Below, piece by piece: positions 24,385 through 32,004 of a stretch of DNA of 33,388 nucleotides (position 1 is the stretch's first letter; each line of letters begins with the position of its first letter). The DNA lies in NCBI GenBank assembly GCA_030537215.1, contig JAUNOF010000002.1, positions 40,081-73,468 on the forward strand, read 5' to 3'. Both the position numbers and the translations under genes were made by a program. Under the pieces are notes generated by a model. It was not told where the DNA came from, searched no databases, and was given only the letters and a program-made list of their open reading frames with translations. This stretch comes from Lachnospiraceae bacterium (GTDB lineage Bacteria > Bacillota > Clostridia > Lachnospirales > Lachnospiraceae).

Positions 24385-25335
24385 CTACGGATCCGTCAGC
24401 AGATAATCCATATTTTCTTCAAATAGTGTTTCCAGAGAAATGGTATCCCGGAACATCACAGCCGGAGATCCATTGACAGAAAGCTGAACCCGATTGACCG
24501 TAGTCAACTGAGTCAGAGAATTTACAATGGAATAGATAGGGATCTCCTCTTTTACTCCCAGGCTGTTGTTTAAAAAAGCAGAATCAAAGTTCAGATAGCA
24601 TACATTGTCCGTCACTGATATATTCAGCAGCTTGGTTTCCGGCGGAATTGTTGCACTGCATCCCGTCTTTTTGGGGCCTTCCAGCAGCTGCTCTACGATC
24701 AGCCGCTCCATGGAGGTGTTGATGCTGTGGATCACCTCCCGTTTTTCTTCCACCAGGTACTGCCCCGTTTCATCGGCAAAATATAGTGTCAGCTCAGACT
24801 TTTCAAATGCATTCACATCGCTGATATTGTCCATAAAATCTCCGGCTGCCATCATCCCTACCGGATTGCCGGAGGCATCCATCAAGGGCTGCTCTCCGCT
24901 GTAAATGTTCAGAAATTCTACCCCGTCAATCTGTGACAATGTCTTGGTCAGCGCCGCTCTGCACAGAATTTCCTGGCTGGCACTCATAAATGTATAGTTT
25001 GCATCAAAATACAGATACAGCACATTGGAATCCCACTGGAACCGCTGCAGCTCTGTTTTGGAAGAAACCGGAGATTTTGCATCCAGATCAGCGGGTACTG
25101 TCACCAATTGCTGGTACAGCTCCCGGATCAGATCCAGACCTTCCTTAGATTCCGGATGATACTCTACTGGTATCAGCCTGGTCATCCCGGTATTTACATA
25201 GTATACAATGTACTGATTTTCCTCCGGGCAGAATGTGGGGGGCTCCTCTTTCCGGCAGCCCACCAGCCACAGCGCCAGCAGCGTCAGCGCCGCGGTCAGG
25301 AAAATCACTTTCCTTTCTTTCCTTACTCGTTCCAT
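24385..25335 (-). CDS. GerMN-domain lipoprotein
   Basis: A 316-residue exported lipoprotein: basic N-terminus, hydrophobic segment and lipobox LWLVGC (Cys27). Two GerMN-like repeats follow, about 60-165 and 190-300, with the pattern LYFDANYTFMSAS and, in the second, CYLNFDSAFLNN plus the ending IYSIVNSLTQLTTVNRVQLSVNG. GerM in Bacillus works in sporulation and spore germination on the wall or at the engulfing membrane. The start overlaps the end of the histidine kinase gene by 13 bases, so the two are translated from one mRNA, resembling the LpqB/MtrB-type kinase-lipoprotein pairing. The direct role is inferred. Confidence 0.88.
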   Translation of the reverse strand: MERVRKERKVIFLTAALTLLALWLVGCRKEEPPTFCPEENQYIVYYVNTGMTRLIPVEYHPESKEGLDLIRELYQQLVTVPADLDAKSPVSSKTELQRFQWDSNVLYLYFDANYTFMSASQEILCRAALTKTLSQIDGVEFLNIYSGEQPLMDASGNPVGMMAAGDFMDNISDVNAFEKSELTLYFADETGQYLVEEKREVIHSINTSMERLIVEQLLEGPKKTGCSATIPPETKLLNISVTDNVCYLNFDSAFLNNSLGVKEEIPIYSIVNSLTQLTTVNRVQLSVNGSPAVMFRDTISLETLFEENMDYLLTDP

Positions 25336-27074
25336 TGGCCGCCTCCTGTCTGCTCCGGCTTGATCTCGCCAGTTGATTCTTCTGCTTTCCTGGTCATTGC
25401 CAGCTTCGGCGTTCCATTCTCTGATTCTGCACTCGCTGTCCTGGGCCTCTCCAGCTTTGACTTCTCTGCCTTATGCTCCGGTTTTCGTTTCTCTGCCTTC
25501 TGCTGCCCTGCTTTTCCGTCCTTTTTTCTTGCGCTTCCTCCTCCCATCCAGAAGCCCTTTAAAGCAGGTGAGCCCTTTACTGCGCCGGCAGCCCCGCTTC
25601 CGGCCTTTCCGGCTCCGTCCGGCACATAATTCAGCGGAATCCGCACATGAAATACGCTTCCTTTTCCCTCCTGGCTTTCCACCTTGATGGTTCCCTTGTG
25701 CATCATCACCACGCTTTTTGTAATAGCAAGTCCCAGTCCGGTTCCTCCGGTTTCCCGAGAACGCGCCTTGTCCACCCGGTAGAACCGCTCAAAGATATGT
25801 CCCTGAAATTCTTCCGGGATTCCGATCCCGGAATCTGCAACTGTGACGAAGAAGGATTTATGGTCTGCATCCAGCGTCACCTTCACCCATCCGTTGTCCA
25901 CATTATACTTAATGGCATTTTCCACCAGATTGTTAAATGCCAGCGACAGCTTCACCTCATCAACGTCTGCACTTACCTCCCGGATGCTCTCAAAGGTCAG
26001 TTCAATATTCCGCTTTTTGGCAATAGGACGCAGCCGCTTTAAGATGATCTCCATCAGGCTGTTGATAGAGATCTGAGTCACCTTCATCAGTTCCGCCCCT
26101 GATTTATCCATCTTCACCAGGGAAAGCAGATCGTCAATAATCTTGCTCTCCCTGTCGATCTCATCGGAGATATCGGACATAAACTCCTGATACAGTTCCA
26201 CCGGAGCGCCTTCCATCCCCATCAGAGAATCCGCCAGCACCCGGATGGAGGTAATGGGCGTCTTTAACTCATGAGAAACATTGGAAACAAATTCCTGGCG
26301 GGACTTATCCACCGCCTTCAGCTTTGTCAGAGCCCGGTTCACCGCCTCTGAAATCTGCCTGGTTTCCTGGTAGCTGTGCTCATTGATATCACTTTCCAGA
26401 TTTCCTTCTGTGGCTCTGTCCAGCATTCCCTGAAGGGTTCGGAAAGGCCGGATCAATATGCCCGCCGCTCCTACCGAGATTACTAAAAGAAGCACACCTG
26501 TGATCATGGTCAGAAAATGAGATTCCTCCCGCACCGAATCCGCCAGTCGGCTGATGGGCTCTGTGGAGGATGCCACCACCAGCACACCCTGGATCCGCCG
26601 CTCCGGTGTGTTCTCATAGATGGGAAAGGTCTGGACGAAATAATTCTTTTCTTTATTAATAATATTGCTGTTTTCTCCTTGAAAACAGCGGAGCACCTCC
26701 TCGGACACGGCGATCTTTCCCTCTGCCAGTCCAAAGGTATCCTTGATAATCCGGTAATTCTGATCGACCACCACGATCCGCCCGTGAAACAGATCTGCCG
26801 TAATATCGATCTCCGCATCGAAGGATGTAGCCTTTCCCAGCTCCGTCATATACCCGGCCCGGGTCATTTTGCTGCTGAGGATCAGACATTGATTCTGAAC
26901 ATCCACACTGCGGCTGCTTACATAAGTCTGCTCCACAAAGCTGGACAGAATGTTTCCGTGCACCACAACCGGAAACAGCCCCACTGCCAGCAGCAGCAGA
27001 ATAAGCGGAAAACGGATGCTGATCCTCCCCCGCCCCGAAAGACCGGTCCAAAAATCCCGGTGAAATAACAGCAT
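25323..27074 (-). CDS. Membrane sensor histidine kinase with long basic tail
   Basis: A 583-residue sensor kinase: membrane helix 1 (about 20-40), an extracytoplasmic sensor (45-185), helix 2 (about 188-210), HAMP (about 208-260), HisKA with SNVSHELKTPITS (phospho-acceptor His268), and an ATPase domain with N-box NNLVENAIKYN (381-391), G1 DSGIGIP and G2 GGTGLGLA. The last 95 residues after the catalytic domain (PDGAGKAGSGAAG onward) are Lys/Glu/Gly rich and look disordered. Organisation is PhoR/WalK-like. No response regulator gene is adjacent: DegV lies 5 bases upstream and the GerMN lipoprotein overlaps downstream. Its partner must be encoded elsewhere. The sensed signal is unknown, though the lipoprotein neighbour suggests a cell-envelope cue. 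Confidence 0.93.
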   Translation of the reverse strand: MLLFHRDFWTGLSGRGRISIRFPLILLLLAVGLFPVVVHGNILSSFVEQTYVSSRSVDVQNQCLILSSKMTRAGYMTELGKATSFDAEIDITADLFHGRIVVVDQNYRIIKDTFGLAEGKIAVSEEVLRCFQGENSNIINKEKNYFVQTFPIYENTPERRIQGVLVVASSTEPISRLADSVREESHFLTMITGVLLLVISVGAAGILIRPFRTLQGMLDRATEGNLESDINEHSYQETRQISEAVNRALTKLKAVDKSRQEFVSNVSHELKTPITSIRVLADSLMGMEGAPVELYQEFMSDISDEIDRESKIIDDLLSLVKMDKSGAELMKVTQISINSLMEIILKRLRPIAKKRNIELTFESIREVSADVDEVKLSLAFNNLVENAIKYNVDNGWVKVTLDADHKSFFVTVADSGIGIPEEFQGHIFERFYRVDKARSRETGGTGLGLAITKSVVMMHKGTIKVESQEGKGSVFHVRIPLNYVPDGAGKAGSGAAGAVKGSPALKGFWMGGGSARKKDGKAGQQKAEKRKPEHKAEKSKLERPRTASAESENGTPKLAMTRKAEESTGEIKPEQTGGGQWNE

Positions 27075-27079
27075 ATTTT

Positions 27080-27949
27080 TTACATCTCCACTTCCTTCGA
27101 GCAGGCAATGGCAAGGGAGCCAGGGCCGATATGACAGGAAACGCTTAAGGACAACGGCGAAATCACAATATCTGCACCTGGATACAGGGCCAGAAGCTCC
27201 TCCTTAAATTCCTTTGCCATCTCTTCATTCTGAGTATGAGCAATCTCAAGATGCGTGTGCTTCGCCCCGGCATCCTGGAACCGCGCCTCCAGATCCTTCT
27301 GCATGGCAGTGAGCATAGTCACTTTCGCCTGTTTCATGGTCCTTACCTTGGAAAATGCATCCAGTTTTTCTCCCTGGATCTGCAGCACCGGCTTGATTCT
27401 GAGAAGCGTTCCCAGGGCAGCCGCCGCAGGTGTGATCCGGCCGCCTTTCTTTAAATACTTCAGCGTGTCTACGGTGATGTAAATACTGCTGTCAAACTTC
27501 ACTTCCTCCAGCTTTTCCTTGATCTGAACTGCCGTCCATCCCTTCCCGGCCATCTGGATGGCATCCAGAACCGACTGGCGCTGGGTAACAGAAATCCGCT
27601 GGTTATTCACTACCTGAACTCGTCCGTCATAATCCTCCGCCAGCATGGCTGCTGTCTGGTAGGAGCTGCTTAAGCTGCTTGACATGGGGATGTGAACAAT
27701 GGTATCCTTCTCCTTCAGCAGCTCATCCCACAGATCGGTTACGGATGCCGGCGATGGCTGGGAGGTAGAAATATCCGCTCCATCCTGCAGCATCTGGTAA
27801 AACTGCTCCTGGGTCAGGTCAATATCCTCAAAATATGTCTGATCATTGATCATAAAGGGCATAGGAAGGATGGAAATTCCCAGCTCCTTTCCCTCTTTTT
27901 GGGTGATTCCGCTGTTACTGTCTGTTACAATTGCAATTTTCATTTCCAT
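27080..27949 (-). CDS. DegV family fatty-acid-binding protein
   Basis: DegV/FakB proteins bind a single fatty acid and, with the kinase FakA, deliver acyl-phosphate for lipid synthesis. The 289-residue product opens with KIAIVTDSNSGI and has the binding loop TSQPSPASV and the mid-protein MSSSLSSSYQTA, both family landmarks. The end, SCHIGPGSLAIAC, provides the conserved His-Gly-Pro region. The frame opens at ATG 27949 with GGGAG close upstream; the ATG at 27943 is an equally good alternative. It is directly followed by the histidine kinase gene and likely co-transcribed. Confidence 0.94.
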   Translation of the reverse strand: MEMKIAIVTDSNSGITQKEGKELGISILPMPFMINDQTYFEDIDLTQEQFYQMLQDGADISTSQPSPASVTDLWDELLKEKDTIVHIPMSSSLSSSYQTAAMLAEDYDGRVQVVNNQRISVTQRQSVLDAIQMAGKGWTAVQIKEKLEEVKFDSSIYITVDTLKYLKKGGRITPAAAALGTLLRIKPVLQIQGEKLDAFSKVRTMKQAKVTMLTAMQKDLEARFQDAGAKHTHLEIAHTQNEEMAKEFKEELLALYPGADIVISPLSLSVSCHIGPGSLAIACSKEVEM

Positions 27950-27986
27950 ATGATCTCCCTTAATCTAAAATTGATGTGTTACAGCA

Positions 27987-29759
27987 TCATGCCGTATACG
28001 CCGAGGTATACAGCTGATAATACATTCCCTGCTTTTCCATCAGCTCCTGATGGCTTCCTTCCTCCACAATCTGGTTCTCAAACAGCACCAGGATCCGGTC
28101 TGCGTTCTGAATGGTGGTCAGACGGTGGGCGATGGTCAAGGTGGTCCGCCCTACTGCCAGCTTGTCTAAGGACTGGCTCACCAGATGCTCGCTTTCATTA
28201 TCCAGAGCCGAGGTGGCTTCATCCAGTACCAGGATAGCCGGATTCTTCAAAAATACTCTGGCAATACTGATCCTCTGCTTCTGGCCTCCGGACAGCTTCA
28301 CGCCCCGCTCTCCCACATAGGTATCGTAGCCATCCTTCAGCTGGCAGATAAATTCATGAGCTCCGGCAAGCTTTGCCGCTTCTGTGATTTCCTCCTTTGT
28401 GGCCCCCGGGCGCCCATAGGCGATATTATCCATTACGGTGCCGGAAAACAGGTACACATCCTGCTGAACCACTCCGATATGGGAGCGAAGGCTCTGAAGG
28501 GTGATATCCTTTAATTCCTGGCCATCAATCAGGATCCGCCCTGATGTCACATCGTAAAATCTGGGGATCAGATTGCACAGCGTCGTCTTTCCGCCGCCGG
28601 ATGGTCCTACTAACGCAACCCGCTCGCCTGGACGAATCGTTAAGCAGATGTCATCCAGAACTGGATTGTGGTCATCAGGATACTCAAAGCTGACATGATC
28701 AAAGGTGATCTCACCTTCCACATGCTCCATCGGCCTAGCGCCTTCCTCATCAAAGATATCCACATTGGCATCCATGATTTCCACGAAGCGCTCGATTCCT
28801 GTCATGCCTCGCTGGAACTGCTCGGCAAACTCAATGATTCGCCGGATGGTAGCCAGAAGCGTGGTCACATACAAGGTGTAAGCAACCAGATCACCTGGCT
28901 CGATCAGCCCCTTTACCATAAAGATACCGCCGGCTATGATGACCACCATGTACATCAGACCGTCAAACATCCGGATGGTATCCTGAAAGGCTGCCATGTA
29001 AAAGTAAGTCTTTCGCTTAATTGTTAAAAACTGTAAATTATCCTTCTGAAACTTCTCCATCTCCACATGCTCATTGGCGAAGGCCCGGACCACCCGGTTC
29101 CCCAGAAGGCTGTCCTCGATCCTGGCATTCAGCTCACCGATGTGGTTCCTCTGTTCCTTAAAGGCTGCCCGCACCTTCAGATTAAAATAGGTGCAGGACA
29201 CTGCCATGATGGGAATAAATAAAAAGATCACCACCGTCAGCAGCAGGCTGATCCGAGATAAGATCAGGAAGGACACCACCGCCTTTAAAAAGGCGATAAA
29301 AAATTCTTCGGGACAATGGTGGGCAAATTCCGTCACGTCAAACAGATCACTGGTGATCCGGGACATAATCTGCCCCACTTTGGTATTGCTGTAATAGCTG
29401 TCGGAAAGCTTCTGCAGGTGGGCAAATGCATCCCTGCGCATATCTGTCTCAATGGCAGCGCCCATCACATGGCCGGTATATGCCATATAAAAGCTGGCCA
29501 GTCCATCGATGATCCGCAGGAAAAAGTAGAAAGCGCCGATCCAGATCACAGTGCGGACCGTCAGCGACGCCAGGTCCTGAAGGCCCTGATTGGTGATATA
29601 GCGCAGGATCAGAGGCAGCACCATCTCGCAGATGGTCGTCAGCGACGCACAGAACAGATCAAACAGCATGACCTTTTTATAGGGACCATAATAAGGCAGA
29701 AAGCGCCTCAGCAGTTCCGAGGTTTTCATCGTTTGGTTTTTCTTATTCATTACTTCCAT
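27987..29759 (-). CDS. ABC exporter (MsbA/LmrA-like half-transporter)
   Basis: A 590-residue permease-ATPase fusion: six membrane helices within about 30-320, then an ATPase domain with Walker A GPSGGGKTTL, signature LSGGQKQR, Walker B ILVLDEATSALDNESE and H-loop IAHRLTT. Its motifs are of the ordinary exporter type (DNESE), unlike the DPENE of the pair at 8627-12129. Exporters of this kind move lipids, peptides or drugs; the substrate is unknown. It probably works as a homodimer since no partner gene is next to it. It lies 37 bases upstream of degV on the same strand. ATG 29759 has AAAAGGAT just ahead; ATG 29750 is possible. Confidence 0.92.
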   Translation of the reverse strand: MEVMNKKNQTMKTSELLRRFLPYYGPYKKVMLFDLFCASLTTICEMVLPLILRYITNQGLQDLASLTVRTVIWIGAFYFFLRIIDGLASFYMAYTGHVMGAAIETDMRRDAFAHLQKLSDSYYSNTKVGQIMSRITSDLFDVTEFAHHCPEEFFIAFLKAVVSFLILSRISLLLTVVIFLFIPIMAVSCTYFNLKVRAAFKEQRNHIGELNARIEDSLLGNRVVRAFANEHVEMEKFQKDNLQFLTIKRKTYFYMAAFQDTIRMFDGLMYMVVIIAGGIFMVKGLIEPGDLVAYTLYVTTLLATIRRIIEFAEQFQRGMTGIERFVEIMDANVDIFDEEGARPMEHVEGEITFDHVSFEYPDDHNPVLDDICLTIRPGERVALVGPSGGGKTTLCNLIPRFYDVTSGRILIDGQELKDITLQSLRSHIGVVQQDVYLFSGTVMDNIAYGRPGATKEEITEAAKLAGAHEFICQLKDGYDTYVGERGVKLSGGQKQRISIARVFLKNPAILVLDEATSALDNESEHLVSQSLDKLAVGRTTLTIAHRLTTIQNADRILVLFENQIVEEGSHQELMEKQGMYYQLYTSAYTA

Positions 29760-29846
29760 ATCCTTTTCTCATTTTCGCATACTCCTTTTTATTTTATCTC
29801 ATTTTACCGGGAAATGGAAGAGTGAAAAAGGCGAAAAAATATGTTC

Positions 29847-29874
29847 TTGACAAATATCCTCTTTCGTGTAAAGT
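29847..29874 (+). promoter_or_regulatory. Promoter of zinc-ribbon membrane protein gene
   Basis: TTGACA (29847-29852), 16 bases, TAAAGT (29869-29874). In the leader a CGTCTC/GAGACG hairpin (29887-29910) precedes the GAAAGGGGA ribosome site. Confidence 0.55.
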
Positions 29875-29939
29875 TAAAGTAGTTTACGTCTCCGGCGAAT
29901 TTAAGAGACGTTCGGAAAGAAGAAAGGGGAACTTGCATC

Positions 29940-30695
29940 ATGCCATATTGCCCGAAATGCGACATGGAATTTATAGAAGGGATTACGATCTGCTCCGACT
30001 GCGGCGGACCGCTGTACGAATCAGAGGAGGCTTGGAACGCTGCTCGAAAAAAGGAAAGGGAGGCTGCACTCCGACAGGGGACCGGGCCTGATCAGAACGT
30101 TTTCCCGGCTTCTGACGAAGCTGGCCGGCAGCAGGCAGAAGCCGCCGGCGCTGCAGAACCAGAAGGCTTTGGGCAGCGTTCCAAAGGGGAGCTTCCCGTT
30201 TCCACAGTATATGTGAAAAAGTCAGAGCGTTACGAGGATATGAAATCCTCCGCTTCAGCCTTCCTGCTGATGGGATGTGCCGCCTTAGCCGCAGCCCTGC
30301 TGTGCATCGCAGGAATCCTTCCCATCTCCGGCACCACTCAGATCATCTTTTCCCTGGTTTTGGCTGTTATGGGGCTGGTCTGCCTGATCGTCTGCATAAA
30401 AACCAGAAAGGAAGCTGCTGTTATGCAGAAGGAGGCCGCTGAGGAAACTGCTGCCACCGAAAAGCTGATCACCTGGTTTTTAAGGGCACATTCGGCTGAC
30501 GCCATCGATCAGAAGCTGGCAGAGGAGGCGCTGGCAGCCGGGGACGATCTGAGGGAGTATACTCCGGAAGAGTTAAGCTTAAAGCGCTACGGGCTGATCC
30601 AGGATTACCTGATCACAGAAAAGGATCTGCCGGATCAAACCTATGTGGATCTGCTGTGCGAGGAGATTTACAACCGGATGTTTGGACAGGAATAA
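29940..30695 (+). CDS. Zinc-ribbon membrane protein of unknown function
   Basis: I do not recognise a named family. The 251-residue product begins with a short zinc ribbon, CPKC and CSDC (Cys4, Cys7, Cys18, Cys21), then a charged, Ala/Gln/Glu-rich linker to about residue 100, two membrane helices (about 107-127 and 133-153) and a soluble, acidic helical tail (about 160-251). Such ribbon-plus-two-helix proteins are common, poorly studied membrane proteins in clostridia. The start follows GAAAGGGGAAC and has its own promoter. It is divergent from the ABC exporter gene at 29759 and convergent with the AraC gene at 30744, so it is probably a single-gene unit. Confidence 0.8.
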   Translation: MPYCPKCDMEFIEGITICSDCGGPLYESEEAWNAARKKEREAALRQGTGPDQNVFPASDEAGRQQAEAAGAAEPEGFGQRSKGELPVSTVYVKKSERYEDMKSSASAFLLMGCAALAAALLCIAGILPISGTTQIIFSLVLAVMGLVCLIVCIKTRKEAAVMQKEAAEETAATEKLITWFLRAHSADAIDQKLAEEALAAGDDLREYTPEELSLKRYGLIQDYLITEKDLPDQTYVDLLCEEIYNRMFGQE

Positions 30696-30743
30696 CCCTC
30701 TCATTAAAATAAGATTATCAGGCCTGTATGGATGGATGCTATT

Positions 30744-31733
30744 TTATGTGCTGATTCTTTGTCTGTAATCGCCTGGCAGACATCCTACTTCTTCCTGAAA
30801 TTTTTTGTAAAAAAAAGATACATTATTGTATCCAATGTACGCTGCGATTTCGATTACGCTCATTGAGGAGCTGCGCAAAAGCTGTTTCGCTGTATTTATT
30901 TTCTGGTGAAGAACGAGTTCTCGATAGCTGTAACCGGTATGCTTTTTCAGCAAATTGGAGAGATAATTGGGATTGATATTAAAAAAACGCGCAGTATCTG
31001 TCAGGGAACAGTTCTGATAATTGGCTTCTATGTAATGAAGAACTGGTATCACAGGATTTTTGTTCAGATCCTCCTGGGAAGAGAGTTCGTGTTTATAGAC
31101 GTTGATGGTTTCCGTCAATATCAAGGTCAGCAGACTGTTTAAAATATCGGCTGTCACCAGGGACGGAGAATACCATTCGCACATAAACTCTCCAATAAAC
31201 AGGCGGAGTCGGTCACTGTTCTGGGAGTGAAAAATGAGAAAATCATTGTGTGCCACACCTTCTGTCAGGGCATCCAGAAAGAAACGGGTGACGATGCTCT
31301 CGGAAGAAAAACGGTTGAAGAAATTGCTGGTCAGATATTTGTTTTCGATGTTCAGATTTAATAAAATATCATCCTCTCCAAGCGGCTCAATCTGATGCAC
31401 TGTGTCCGAATTTAGAAAAATCAGCTGTCCTTCAGATAAAGTGTATTTTTTCCCGTTAATGACCTGTGTGCAGTTGCCAGCATACATATAGTTAATTTCA
31501 ATATCACTGTGGCAATGCTCAGGGAATGCCTGAAAACGGGAATGTTTTTTTGCAAACAAAAGAAGTCCGCCGTTTCGGACAGAGAGTTTGCCAAAATTGC
31601 AGAATAAAACTTTTTTTCCGTTTATGATGCGAGTGTCATAGATAGAAGCATAATCTATAGTTTTTCCGTTCTTATATTCCAGCTCATGTTCTGTAATCTG
31701 TCGAAGCATCTGATCCAACTGCTGTAAATTCAT
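30744..31733 (-). CDS. AraC-family regulator with cupin sensor domain
   Basis: A 329-residue regulator: an N-terminal cupin-type ligand pocket (about 60-150, with FPEHCHSDIEINYMYAG and LIFLNSDTVHQIEP) and a C-terminal AraC double helix-turn-helix (LTDTARFFNINPNYLSNLLKKHTGYS, then MSVIEIAAYIGYNNVSFFYKKFQEEVGCLPGDYR). Proteins of this layout usually control sugar uptake. I start it at ATG 31733 because GGAG lies 10 bases ahead; the open frame continues to 31931, but that part has no ribosome site and would fill the intergenic region. It is divergent from a PTS permease gene and is its probable activator. Confidence 0.9.
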   Translation of the reverse strand: MNLQQLDQMLRQITEHELEYKNGKTIDYASIYDTRIINGKKVLFCNFGKLSVRNGGLLLFAKKHSRFQAFPEHCHSDIEINYMYAGNCTQVINGKKYTLSEGQLIFLNSDTVHQIEPLGEDDILLNLNIENKYLTSNFFNRFSSESIVTRFFLDALTEGVAHNDFLIFHSQNSDRLRLFIGEFMCEWYSPSLVTADILNSLLTLILTETINVYKHELSSQEDLNKNPVIPVLHYIEANYQNCSLTDTARFFNINPNYLSNLLKKHTGYSYRELVLHQKINTAKQLLRSSSMSVIEIAAYIGYNNVSFFYKKFQEEVGCLPGDYRQRIST

Positions 31734-32004
31734 AATGTCCATTCTCCACTTCTGCATGTCCTTTTGCATGCCATTCTGTATGATTCGGTCATCCTGCATC
31801 CTGTCTATAGGATACCATACAAAGAGAAAAACCGTCAATGGAAGTTCTGTGATTTGGTCAATGAATCCCTGTGAAACCGACATATTTTTTTTAAGTGACA
31901 TGCAGTAAAATAACAGCATGAAGCAAGTCATAAAAAAGAGCCAGAACCAAAACCAGGAGCTGGACCAGAGCAGAAACCGGAATAAAAATAGGGAGGAACG
32001 TATT
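31734..32004. promoter_or_regulatory. Divergent AraC/PTS intergenic region
   Basis: This region must hold both divergent promoters. A TAAAAT box at 31906-31911 is a possible -10 for the PTS gene, but it has no matching -35, consistent with activator-dependent control. No convincing catabolite-repression (cre) site or PTS antiterminator hairpin was found. GGGAGGA at 31991 is the PTS ribosome site. Confidence 0.4.

Noticed and set aside
31868-31885. Possible cre site upstream of the PTS gene
   Set aside because: TGAAACCGACATAT misses several fixed positions of the cre consensus.
31740-31931. N-terminal extension of the AraC/cupin gene to 31931
   Set aside because: There is no ribosome site for it, it would occupy the divergent promoter region, and homology begins only after the ATG at 31733.
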